Shown: piece by piece, positions 17,670-25,230 of the stretch
Layout: every line of letters starts with the position of its first letter
How positions within the stretch are numbered: position 1 is the stretch's first letter
NCBI GenBank assembly: GCA_045658965.1
Contig: JAZOVZ010000086.1
Coordinates: 50,957 to 114,956 of the forward strand
Source of the DNA: SVQP01 sp045658965
GTDB taxonomy: Bacteria; Bacillota; Clostridia; Oscillospirales; CAG-272
Reading direction: 5' to 3'
DNA length: 64,000 bases
The notes under the pieces: model-generated
What the model saw: the letters and a program-made list of their open reading frames with translations, nothing else
What the model was told of the DNA's origin: nothing
Database searches by the model: none
Made by a program: the position numbers and the translations under genes

Positions 17670-18512
17670 ATGATCAACTTACCTTTGAAAATAGACTATA
17701 CCGATAAGGTTGTCGTGATTACCGGTGCCGGCGGACTGATCTGCGGCGCAATGGCACGTGCATTTGCACAGTGCGGTGCCAAGGTGGCAGCTCTTGACTT
17801 AAACCTTGACGCTGTGACCAAGCTTGCCGACGAGCTGACTGCAGAAGGCTTTATCTGTAAGGGATACAAGGCAAACGTGCTTGATCCCGCAGCTCTGGAA
17901 GAGGTACACGCGCAGGTGCTTGCCGATCTTGGCAAGTGCGACGTACTGGTCAACGGTGCGGGCGGCAATAACCCCAGAGCAACCACCTCTAACGAATACC
18001 ATCACGAGGCAACTCCCGAGGGCAAGTCCTTCTTTGATCTGGATGCAGACGGCGTTGACTTCGTATTCAAGCTCAACTTCCAGGGCACGCTGCTGCCGAC
18101 GCAGGCGTTTGCCAAGGATATGCTGGAGACGGGCGGCTGCATTCTTAACATTTCCTCGATGAACGCATATACCCCCTTGACCAAGATCCCCGCTTACTCT
18201 GCAGCAAAGGCAGGTATTTCCAACTTCACGCAATGGCTGGCAACACACTTTGCAGGCACCAACATCCGCTGCAACGCCATCGCTCCCGGTTTCCTTGTTT
18301 CCGCGCAGAACTACTCCCTGCTCTTTCATGAGGACGGCACTCCCACCGCAAGAAGCGCAAAGATCCTGAACGGTACGCCCTGCCACAGATACGTACAGGC
18401 TGAGGAGCTGCTTGGTGCAACGCTGTTCCTTTGCGACGATCGCAGCGCATCCGCCATTACCGGTGTCGTGCTTCCCATTGACTGCGGTTTTGCCGCTTAT
18501 TCGGGCGTTTAA
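17670..18512 (+). CDS. SDR-family oxidoreductase, probable D-fructuronate reductase (mannonate oxidoreductase)
   Basis: 280-aa classical short-chain dehydrogenase: VVVITGAGGLICGAMARAF nucleotide loop (~residue 14), NNPRATT after the NG-A-G-type VLVNGAGG, and catalytic Ser/Tyr/Lys in LNISSMNAYTPLTKIPAYSAAKAG. Between uxuA and eda the missing step is reduction of fructuronate to mannonate, so that role is inferred. Bacillus loci use a comparable SDR instead of the long-chain UxuB; no long-chain UxuB is present here. Start ATG 17670 follows TTGGAGGAAAAATA. Confidence 0.87.
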   Translation: MINLPLKIDYTDKVVVITGAGGLICGAMARAFAQCGAKVAALDLNLDAVTKLADELTAEGFICKGYKANVLDPAALEEVHAQVLADLGKCDVLVNGAGGNNPRATTSNEYHHEATPEGKSFFDLDADGVDFVFKLNFQGTLLPTQAFAKDMLETGGCILNISSMNAYTPLTKIPAYSAAKAGISNFTQWLATHFAGTNIRCNAIAPGFLVSAQNYSLLFHEDGTPTARSAKILNGTPCHRYVQAEELLGATLFLCDDRSASAITGVVLPIDCGFAAYSGV

Positions 18513-18524
18513 GGAGGCTACATC

Positions 18525-19151
18525 ATGACCGTACTTGAAAGATTTTCCCGCGTGGGCATCGTCCCCGTTGTGGTCATTGACAAGGTTGAGGATGCCGTTC
18601 CCACCGCAAAGGCTTTACTTGCGGGCGGCGTGGACGTCATGGAAATCACATTCCGCACCGCTGCTGCTCCCGAGGCGATCAAGGCTGTTGCTGACGAGTG
18701 CCCCGACATGCTGGTTGGCGCAGGCACCATTCTCAACGTAGAGCAATGTAAACAGGCGATCGAAATGGGCGCGAAATTCATCGTTTCCCCCGGTTTTGAC
18801 CGCGACGTGGTTGCTTACTGCATCGAAAATGACATCGCCACCACGCCCGGCTGCGTCACTCCCACCGAGATCACGGCTGCTCTTAACATGGGGCTTAAGG
18901 TCATCAAGTTCTTCCCTGCCAACATTTACGGCGGCTTGAACGCAATGAAGAACCTCTCCGCACCCTTCGTAGGCGTCAAATTCCTGCCCACGGGCGGCAT
19001 TAGCACCGCAAACGTGCGCGAATATATCGATGCACCCTTTATTCAGGCAGTGGGCGGCTCTTGGATCTGCCCCCGTGCCGATATTGCGGCAGGCAACTTC
19101 GATAAGATCACCGCGCTCTGCAAGGAAGCGCGCAGCGCGGCATTTGATTGA
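18525..19151 (+). CDS. eda: 2-keto-3-deoxy-6-phosphogluconate (KDPG) aldolase
   Basis: Class I aldolase cleaving KDPG to pyruvate and glyceraldehyde-3-phosphate. 208 aa. Schiff-base lysine is in LKVIKFFPANIYGG (~residue 130), the general-base glutamate in VMEITFRT, and substrate-binding elements in GAGTILN, SPGFDRDVV, PGCVTPTEI and LPTGGIS. AAGGAGGCTACATC precedes the ATG. Placed before kdgK, although its enzyme acts after KDG kinase. Confidence 0.96.
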   Translation: MTVLERFSRVGIVPVVVIDKVEDAVPTAKALLAGGVDVMEITFRTAAAPEAIKAVADECPDMLVGAGTILNVEQCKQAIEMGAKFIVSPGFDRDVVAYCIENDIATTPGCVTPTEITAALNMGLKVIKFFPANIYGGLNAMKNLSAPFVGVKFLPTGGISTANVREYIDAPFIQAVGGSWICPRADIAAGNFDKITALCKEARSAAFD

Positions 19152-19163
19152 TAGGAGGCTATT

Positions 19164-20192
19164 ATGGGAAAGATTATTACGTTTGGCGAGCTGATGCTCA
19201 GACTTCAGCCCTTTAACTATGAAAGATTCGTACAGGCAAGTCAGGTAGAATTCTCCTTTGGCGGCGGTGAAGCCAACGTGGCTGTTTCTCTTGCCAACTA
19301 CGGTATGGACGCTGCTTTTGTGACCAAGCTCCCCGCACACGCGATCGGTCAGGCTGCGGTCAATTCCCTGCGCAGATATGGGGTAGACACCTCTATGATC
19401 GTGCGCGGTGGCGACCGCGTGGGCATCTACTACAACGAAAAGGGTGCTTCGCAACGCGGTTCTGTCTGCATTTATGACCGTGCAAACTCGGCAATCGCAA
19501 AGGCTGACGCTGCGGATTTTGATTGGGACACCATTTTTGACGGTGCGGATTGGTTCCACTTTACCGGAATTACCCCTGCACTTGGCGAAAACGTGGCTGC
19601 GATTTGTCTTGATGCCTGCAAGGCTGCAAAGGCACGCGGCATCAAGATCTCTTGCGACCTTAATTACCGCGGCAAGCTTTGGACGCGCGCACAGGCAAGA
19701 GAGACCATGACCAAGCTTTGCGAGTACGTAGACGTTTGCATTTCCAACGAAGAAGATGCAAAGGACGTTTTCGGCATTGAGGCTGAGGCGACCGACATTT
19801 ACGGCGGCACGCTCAACCACGAGGGCTACAAGTCGGTAGCAAAGCAGCTGGCTGACAAGTTCGGATTTGAGATGGTTGCCATCACGTTGCGTGAGAGCCA
19901 CAGCGCAAGCGCGAACGGCTGGAGCGCAATGCTCTACAATGTGGCAGAAGATGCGTACTGCTTCTCCAAGAAGTACGAGCTGACCATCATTGACCGCGTT
20001 GGCGGCGGTGACTCGTTCGGCGGCGGCTTGATCTACGCAGTGCTTAACGGCAAGACCACGCAGCAGGCTGTTGAATTTGCAGTTGCTGCATCCGCACTCA
20101 AGCACACTATCGGCGGTGACTACAACATGGTCACGGTTGCCGAGGTAGAAAAGCTGGCAGGCGGCGACGGCTCGGGCAGAATCCAGAGATAA
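19164..20192 (+). CDS. kdgK: 2-keto-3-deoxygluconate kinase (PfkB family)
   Basis: Ribokinase/PfkB-fold kinase that phosphorylates KDG to KDPG. 342 aa. N-terminal ITFGELMLRLQP and FSFGGGEANVAVSLANYG are typical of KDG kinases. Signature 2 with the catalytic aspartate is DRVGGGDSFGGGLIYAVL (~residue 278). Preceded by TAGGAGG. Last gene of the operon, followed by the hairpin at 20211-20237. Confidence 0.94.
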   Translation: MGKIITFGELMLRLQPFNYERFVQASQVEFSFGGGEANVAVSLANYGMDAAFVTKLPAHAIGQAAVNSLRRYGVDTSMIVRGGDRVGIYYNEKGASQRGSVCIYDRANSAIAKADAADFDWDTIFDGADWFHFTGITPALGENVAAICLDACKAAKARGIKISCDLNYRGKLWTRAQARETMTKLCEYVDVCISNEEDAKDVFGIEAEATDIYGGTLNHEGYKSVAKQLADKFGFEMVAITLRESHSASANGWSAMLYNVAEDAYCFSKKYELTIIDRVGGGDSFGGGLIYAVLNGKTTQQAVEFAVAASALKHTIGGDYNMVTVAEVEKLAGGDGSGRIQR

Positions 20193-20210
20193 GCAACAAT
20201 AACGTGAGAA

Positions 20211-20237
20211 AACCCACAGGGTCATGCCCTGTGGGTT
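20211..20237. terminator. Bidirectional terminator between kdgK and the LRR protein gene
   Basis: 11-bp perfect stem AACCCACAGGG / CCCTGTGGGTT with a 5-nt loop between converging stops at 20192 and 20242. Confidence 0.87.
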
Positions 20238-20241
20238 CTTG

Positions 20242-21696
20242 TTATTCAATCAGAACTTTACCATCTGTACAAATGACTTGAATTTGGTGATCGGTACAAA
20301 GAACATCTCCGCTCCCTACATGCATAATCCATTCGGCTTTTGTACCATTATAATTTATGGTACGAAGCGTACTCTTGGAAAACGCCCAACTTCCAATAAT
20401 CACGTATGGGTATGGTATATTAAGAATCTCAATAGTGCAGCCATAAAATGCTTTATCCTGAATTGTTTTAGTGTTTTTCGAAAGCTCTACTACATTCAAA
20501 TCTTCACAACCCGAAAACGCCTCCCAACTGATTGTCTCCAAACTAACGGGAATGATGATTTTGATCAGGCCCGATCCGTAGAACGCACCAGATCCTAAAG
20601 TTAACAAACTATCCGGCAGAGTAATTTTTTGCAGTGCTGAACAGTTTCTAAATGCGTAATCCCCAATCGTTAACACGTTTCCATTGAACGTAACCTGCTT
20701 TAGATACGCGTTAGACGAACACATTTCCTCGGGGATATGGAGCACGTTTGATGGAATTACAATTTCTTTTAGCTTTGCATTTTTAAACGCAGCTTTTCCA
20801 ATAGCGACCAAACTTTCCGGCAAATTAATGGTCTCAAGATTTGGACAGGCAAACGCATATGATCCTATTTCATTCAATCTTTCAGGCAATATCACCTCTT
20901 GCAGTCCCGTGTGATTTTCAAATGCATGATCCGCTATACTTTTGACGGGTATGCCCTCTATTTCTTCCGGAATAATCACGCGATATCGATAATCGGATTC
21001 ACTCTGTGATTCATTCGTGAATCCTAAAACCACAAATAAGTCTCCACGCTCGTTCAATTGATACTGTACATCCTGATCATCCACACGAATCACACCGGGT
21101 TCTAACGGAGGCAAAGTTTCTGTTTCCGATTCAAATTCAGTATCCGTTTCCGTTTGGGTATCCGTCTCACCTATGATTGCATCAACCTCATCCTTATGAT
21201 CGATATAATACTCATAAAGTCTTTCCAGGAAATCTCCAAGATCCTGCATGCTCTCGCCTACCAATCCATCGCTTTGCATGGATTGCAGCTTGTTGATGAC
21301 CGAATCATCCGTACCTGCGCCGAGAGCGTTGAAGAGCTCTTCGGTAAACTTCCATTCGATCCAATTCAGCTGCAACAGACTTTGCGCAGGCGGTGTGGGT
21401 GCATCGGGATCGTCCGGATCTGCGGGCTGCTGATCCAACGGGAACAGCACGTTCTCGATGACTTGGCTGCCCCATTCTTGCACGGGCTTGCTGCCAAGCA
21501 CGATAAAAGACAGCGGCAGAGAGACAAGCAGCATGGAGAACACCAAAGCAAGGCAGGCTGCGCTGATCAGGATGCCGCGGTTTCTCTTTCGGCGTCTTGA
21601 TTTGAGAATAGACAGCTTGGTTTCATACTGCACGTACTCAATGATATACTTTTGGTCAATGGCGGAAATCGCATCAATCATCACGTTTTTGTTCAT
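20242..21696 (-). CDS. Single-pass membrane protein with BspA-type LRR ectodomain, putative sigma-factor regulator
   Basis: 484 aa. Residues 1-41 are a basic cytoplasmic segment (MNKNVMIDAISAIDQKYIIE, then RRRKRNR); ~42-68 is one transmembrane helix. Residues ~80-175 form a juxtamembrane domain (NVLFPLD, LNWIEWKFTEELFNALGAG, QSMQ, LYEYYIDHKD) nearly repeated in the protein at 25231-27561. An acidic Thr/Glu linker (~180-205) leads to LRR_5 repeats (IADHAFENHTGLQEVILPE and the like) to the C-terminus. The start overlaps the upstream sigma gene by 4 nt. This layout fits a transmembrane anti-sigma factor with a surface sensor. The role is inferred; no known anti-sigma domain (ZAS, RsgI) is visible. 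Confidence 0.7.
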   Translation of the reverse strand: MNKNVMIDAISAIDQKYIIEYVQYETKLSILKSRRRKRNRGILISAACLALVFSMLLVSLPLSFIVLGSKPVQEWGSQVIENVLFPLDQQPADPDDPDAPTPPAQSLLQLNWIEWKFTEELFNALGAGTDDSVINKLQSMQSDGLVGESMQDLGDFLERLYEYYIDHKDEVDAIIGETDTQTETDTEFESETETLPPLEPGVIRVDDQDVQYQLNERGDLFVVLGFTNESQSESDYRYRVIIPEEIEGIPVKSIADHAFENHTGLQEVILPERLNEIGSYAFACPNLETINLPESLVAIGKAAFKNAKLKEIVIPSNVLHIPEEMCSSNAYLKQVTFNGNVLTIGDYAFRNCSALQKITLPDSLLTLGSGAFYGSGLIKIIIPVSLETISWEAFSGCEDLNVVELSKNTKTIQDKAFYGCTIEILNIPYPYVIIGSWAFSKSTLRTINYNGTKAEWIMHVGSGDVLCTDHQIQVICTDGKVLIE

Positions 21697-22268
21697 AGCC
21701 CGATTCCCTCCTCTGCCAGCTTTTGTTTGAGGGATTGCTTGATGTACGCGATCTGCTTGGAGACCTTGGAGCGACTCACGCCCATTTCGCTTGCAATGTC
21801 ATCGATCGACTTGCCGAAATAGTATCTGCCAAGGAAAATATACCGTTGATCCTTGTCAAGGCTTGCAATATACGCCTCAATGACCATAGCCAGCATGCGT
21901 ACATCATCGGTTTCGCGCGCATCTGCCAGCACGTCTTCCAGATCTGAGAGCGATACGGCTTGGCTCATCGCGGCTCTTTTCTGCGCCTTTTGCCTGCGAC
22001 CGACCATCAAGGACTGGTTGCGGATAATGGCAGCCAAAAAGGCTTTGAGCAAATACGGACGCTCGGGCGGAATGGTGTTCCAGGCAGACAGGTAGGTGTC
22101 ATTCAGGCATTCCTCACAGTCTTGCATGTCTTTTAAAATGTTATATGCCACCTTGAGCAAATACGCTCTGTATTTGTCATCGGTGTGTTTGATAGCATTC
22201 TCATTGCGCGCCCAATATAGTGCAATGATCTCTTCGTCACTCAGAATGCGGACGTAATTCGTTTCCAT
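21693..22268 (-). CDS. ECF-like RNA polymerase sigma factor (module 1)
   Basis: 191 aa. Region 2 spans ~residues 12-95 (DEEIIALYWARNENAIKHTD, ILKDMQDCEECLNDTYLSAWN, AAIIRNQSL). Region 4 is ~residues 130-180 with the helix-turn-helix SIDDIASEMGVSRSKVSKQI. The MQD-EECLNDTYL-WN-IPP-RP block is shared with the sigma factors at 27558 and 49307. Its stop overlaps the start of the membrane LRR gene (ATGA). AAAGGAGAACGAT precedes the ATG. An ECF-like promoter motif lies 30-60 nt upstream, so it may drive its own synthesis. Confidence 0.88.
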   Translation of the reverse strand: METNYVRILSDEEIIALYWARNENAIKHTDDKYRAYLLKVAYNILKDMQDCEECLNDTYLSAWNTIPPERPYLLKAFLAAIIRNQSLMVGRRQKAQKRAAMSQAVSLSDLEDVLADARETDDVRMLAMVIEAYIASLDKDQRYIFLGRYYFGKSIDDIASEMGVSRSKVSKQIAYIKQSLKQKLAEEGIGL

Positions 22269-22299
22269 ATCGTTCTCCTTTCAGCATCCTTCACCCTTA

Positions 22300-22327
22300 T
22301 AGATGCGTTTTTTTAGAAAAAGTGTAC
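22300..22327 (-). promoter_or_regulatory. Candidate ECF-type autoregulatory promoter of sigma module 1
   Basis: On the minus strand GTACAC, 16 nt, CATCTA, then TAAGGGTGAAGG. It aligns with the motifs before the sigma gene at 28142 and the lipoprotein gene at 63661, including the GTGAAGG block downstream of the -10. An A/T tract lies upstream. No sigma-A promoter is seen in the gap. Confidence 0.5.
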
Positions 22328-22360
22328 GGTTTTGCTAAAATTTTTTTATTTTTTTAAAAT

Positions 22361-22382
22361 CGGTGGGAGCAAGCCCCCACCG
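22361..22382 (-). terminator. Terminator of the fucosidase operon
   Basis: 7-bp stem CGGTGGG / CCCACCG followed on the minus strand by a long T/A tract. It lies 9 nt after the GH29 stop and just upstream of the sigma module 1 promoter. Confidence 0.85.
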
Positions 22383-22391
22383 AAAGTAATG

Positions 22392-23360
22392 TTATTCCTC
22401 TCTCTTGCCAACCTCGCGCAGAATTTCAAGCGCGGGCACGGGGATACGTCCTAAGTGGTCGGGGCCTACGTTGAGCAGGTAGTTGACGCCGCGGTCGTTG
22501 AGGTGTTTCTTGATGCGAATGACCTCGTCGGCATTCTTCCAGTTATCGTCGAAATACTTAAAGCCCCAGGTATCGTTGAGCGTGGTGGGAGATTCCACCA
22601 GAATATCCTCCATATACTCATTGGGGATGACATTGTCGCCCATGGATACGTAGTCGCCAAGTCCGTTACCAATGCGGGAATTCAGCAGGCATTCGGGCTG
22701 CAGCTCCTTGACAAGATCGCGCAATTCCTTGGATTGCTCGGGCGTGATCTGAAAAGGCGTATCACACCAAAGCAGGCAAATATCGCCGTACTTGGTCAAA
22801 ATTTCGCGGATCTGCGGCAGGATCTTTGCGCGGAAGCATTGCTCGTAATTCTTTTGATCGTCGTTCGGGAAATCCCAGTTGTTGGTCCAATGCGTGTCGT
22901 CAATATTGAGGTGCGAGGGGTGATAACCGCCACCGTTGGGCTCGTGCCAATCAAGCTCCTGCGAATAATACAGACCCAGCTTCAGACCGTGCTTTTTGCA
23001 AGCCGCAGCGATCTCACCGATCACGTCTCTGCCAAAGGGCGTTGCGTCCACCACGTTGTAGTTGTCGTACTCGGATTTGAACATGCAAAAACCGTCGTGG
23101 TGCTTACTGGTCACGACCATGTAATTCATGCCCGCATCCTTGGCAAGCTTGACCCATTCCTCGGCGTCAAAATAAATGGGATTGAACGCCTTTGCAAGCT
23201 GCGAGTATTCCTCGTTCGGAATACGGAAATACGCCTGCGCCCATTCTGCGATCATGCCGATGCGCTTTCCGCGGTGCTCCCCTGCCAGCAGCGAATACAG
23301 ACCCCAGTGGATCATCAAACCGAATTTAGCCTCTTTTTTGAACCATTCCTTATTGGTCAT
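22392..23360 (-). CDS. Alpha-L-fucosidase-like glycoside hydrolase (GH29)
   Basis: 322 aa, cytoplasmic (no signal peptide). The N-terminal catalytic barrel of GH29 is clear: KFGLMIHWGLYSLLAGEH, FNPIYFDAEEWVKLAKDAG, YMVVTSKHHDGFCMF and GLKLGLYYSQELDWHEP. The likely nucleophile aspartate is in DICLLWCDTPF (~residue 197). A shorter chain than secreted fucosidases, without a C-terminal beta-sandwich. Last gene of an operon with three paralogous membrane proteins; 4 nt separate it from the previous stop. Confidence 0.88.
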   Translation of the reverse strand: MTNKEWFKKEAKFGLMIHWGLYSLLAGEHRGKRIGMIAEWAQAYFRIPNEEYSQLAKAFNPIYFDAEEWVKLAKDAGMNYMVVTSKHHDGFCMFKSEYDNYNVVDATPFGRDVIGEIAAACKKHGLKLGLYYSQELDWHEPNGGGYHPSHLNIDDTHWTNNWDFPNDDQKNYEQCFRAKILPQIREILTKYGDICLLWCDTPFQITPEQSKELRDLVKELQPECLLNSRIGNGLGDYVSMGDNVIPNEYMEDILVESPTTLNDTWGFKYFDDNWKNADEVIRIKKHLNDRGVNYLLNVGPDHLGRIPVPALEILREVGKREE

Positions 23361-23364
23361 TGCC

Positions 23365-23949
23365 TTACTCTCCTATCTTACCGTTATATGTAAAGAATTT
23401 GGTGTTATATGCATATGCGACCTCTGCGTCACCCAAGCGTCTGACTATATAAAACTTGTCACCGCGCAACGAGGTGTTCTCCAGCCCCTTGGGCGAGATG
23501 TACATTTCCTTACTCCAAGCGTACAGCGTTTCGATCTCGGGCACACGCCATTGCGAGTTATAGAATTTGAACACGGTCACGCTCTTGGTATAGTGCATCC
23601 TGTTCCCGCCTCTGGTATAGCTACGTTGCACGTGCGGCTCATACACGGTTTCCTGATCGATATGCGAAAGCGTGTCGATCTCTACGACAAAATCACAATT
23701 ATGCTCGACCTCAAACACAACATCATTGTCGGCTTGATTTTGCTTGAAATATAAGTAAATCGGCACGATAGCAACAAGACCGATCAGCACACCAAGCAAC
23801 ACGTGCACGTAAATGCCCGCCGCCAAAGCCGCAGCAGCAATCGGCATTACCCAAACCAGTGTTTTGTTATCGTTATTTTTCGCTTTTTTGACTTCATTGC
23901 CCAGCACGTCACGGCGAATCGCCTCGTCTGTCAATATCTCTTTGGTCAT
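23365..23949 (-). CDS. Membrane protein of unknown function (paralogue 3 of 3)
   Basis: 194 aa. A charged cytoplasmic N-terminus (EILTDEAIRRDVLGNEVKKAKNN) is followed by two closely spaced transmembrane helices (~residues 30-68) and a soluble ~120-residue C-terminal domain ending in AYAYNTKFFTYNGKIGE. The two upstream genes encode proteins with the same plan and similar endings, so I infer tandem duplication. Not recognised as a named family. Followed by the GH29 gene after 4 nt. Confidence 0.72.
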   Translation of the reverse strand: MTKEILTDEAIRRDVLGNEVKKAKNNDNKTLVWVMPIAAAALAAGIYVHVLLGVLIGLVAIVPIYLYFKQNQADNDVVFEVEHNCDFVVEIDTLSHIDQETVYEPHVQRSYTRGGNRMHYTKSVTVFKFYNSQWRVPEIETLYAWSKEMYISPKGLENTSLRGDKFYIVRRLGDAEVAYAYNTKFFTYNGKIGE

Positions 23950-23955
23950 ATCGTT

Positions 23956-24522
23956 TTACTCCTTATATACAAAGAACTTTTCGCTGTACAGATCCACGAC
24001 CGTTTGCGGATCGTTTTTCATGGTGACAACGATATATGTATCACCGTATTCGGACATCTGCAGCCAGACCGATAATCTTGACGGGCAGCTTGAGCCGTTT
24101 CGCTTATCATGGTAAATGCGATATTCCTTGCCGCCCTCAAAGGAAACGACATCATAACCGTAATCCCTCAAGGAATGCCACGGGTCAAACTCCACGAAGC
24201 TTAAAAACTTGGCGCGCTCAATGACGACCTGCGAGCCGTCCTCGTTTTTGACCGCGCGGATCAGCGTAACCGTTTTGTATATCAGATATGCGCATACCGC
24301 TGCAAGCGCCAGCATAACAACGCCGCAAAACGCCATAAAACCCACCGCTTGATCTGCGGGCTCTTTTGCAAGCTCTTTGAACAGCCGGGATGCAAAGATC
24401 GCAAACACGATTGCCGTGATCACGCCTGCCGCACCGTATATCGGGAAATAGAAATACGCGCCGCGGTTGAATTTTTTAAGCAGCATTTCCCTTGTAATAA
24501 CTTCTCTTCTGTCTTCTTGCAC
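23956..24522 (-). CDS. Membrane protein of unknown function (paralogue 2 of 3)
   Basis: 188 aa from a GTG at 24522, chosen because GGAGGG stands 5 nt upstream and the preceding stop is at 24524; a longer frame would overlap the neighbour without a ribosome-binding site. REVITREMLLKKFNRGAY is cytoplasmic, two transmembrane helices lie at ~24-80, and the C-terminal domain ends DLYSEKFFVYKE, echoing the downstream paralogue. No enzymatic motif is visible. Confidence 0.72.
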   Translation of the reverse strand: MQEDRREVITREMLLKKFNRGAYFYFPIYGAAGVITAIVFAIFASRLFKELAKEPADQAVGFMAFCGVVMLALAAVCAYLIYKTVTLIRAVKNEDGSQVVIERAKFLSFVEFDPWHSLRDYGYDVVSFEGGKEYRIYHDKRNGSSCPSRLSVWLQMSEYGDTYIVVTMKNDPQTVVDLYSEKFFVYKE

Positions 24523-24523
24523 G

Positions 24524-25108
24524 TTATCCCTCCGTTCCTTGTGCCATATCGTCAACGTATTCGTACATTGCCTCGGGATAAATCATCTGCAGCTCCCAGC
24601 TCTTTTTCTGATAGATCACCAAAATAAAAGACTGCCCCACGCCGAACTTGTCGCGTGCGCGGTTTTTCTCGGACTCTGTCCACAGCCCCTCTTTCATGGT
24701 AAAGGTGTTTCCGCGCGCAAATTCAAACACGTCGTATTCGATTTCTTTTAACGTGTGCGTGCGGTGGCTGTAATAGGTTTCCACGCACTTGCGCACTTCG
24801 GTCAGCGTGTCAATCACCACGGTGACGTCGCCTTCCATAATGCTCTGCTTCTTTTGGTGCATTTCCCCAACCCGCCTGAAGCCTCCATAGAGCAAAACAG
24901 GTATTGCGGCACAAGGTATAATGCCAAAAACAAAGCCACCCAATCTGTTGACGTCGCTCCACATCCAGTTTGCCACGAAAAGCATGACCAAAAAAGGGAC
25001 GCACGCACCGAACGAGATAGCGATCATCATACCGAATTTGTCGGTCGCGCGCTCAGTCATGGTACGCAATATATCGGATTTTTTGAGTATTTTTCTCTGC
25101 TCTTCCAT
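24524..25108 (-). CDS. Membrane protein of unknown function (paralogue 1 of 3)
   Basis: 194 aa, first gene of the operon. ATG 25108 follows AAGGAGAAGCGC. N-terminal KKSDILRTMTERATDKFG is cytoplasmic; two hydrophobic segments (MMIAISFGACVPFLVMLFVA and FVFGIIPCAAIPVLLYGGF) follow, then a soluble domain containing VVIDTLTEVRKCVETYYSHRT, similar in position to VVEIDTLSHIDQETVYEPHV in the third paralogue. Function unknown. Confidence 0.73.
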   Translation of the reverse strand: MEEQRKILKKSDILRTMTERATDKFGMMIAISFGACVPFLVMLFVANWMWSDVNRLGGFVFGIIPCAAIPVLLYGGFRRVGEMHQKKQSIMEGDVTVVIDTLTEVRKCVETYYSHRTHTLKEIEYDVFEFARGNTFTMKEGLWTESEKNRARDKFGVGQSFILVIYQKKSWELQMIYPEAMYEYVDDMAQGTEG

Positions 25109-25141
25109 GCGCTTCTCCTTGCTTTGGCAATCATTATACAC

Positions 25142-25170
25142 ATTATACCAAATACACACACAAATGTCAA
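25142..25170 (-). promoter_or_regulatory. Sigma-A promoter of the three-membrane-protein/GH29 operon
   Basis: On the minus strand TTGACA, 17 nt, TATAAT, 34 nt before the first ATG. Confidence 0.85.
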
Positions 25171-25191
25171 CAAATCGCAACAAAAAGAGAT

Positions 25192-25217
25192 GCCCCGACG
25201 GGAAATCCCGTCGGGGC
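25192..25217 (-). terminator. Terminator of sigma/LRR module 2
   Basis: 11-bp perfect stem GCCCCGACGGG / CCCGTCGGGGC followed by a T-rich stretch on the minus strand, 13 nt after the LRR gene stop. Confidence 0.87.
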
Positions 25218-25230
25218 TTGCGTATGTCGT

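Noticed and set aside
18615..20249. Minus-strand 544-codon open frame opposite eda and kdgK
   Set aside because: Shadow of two recognised enzymes with intact motifs; no start signals.
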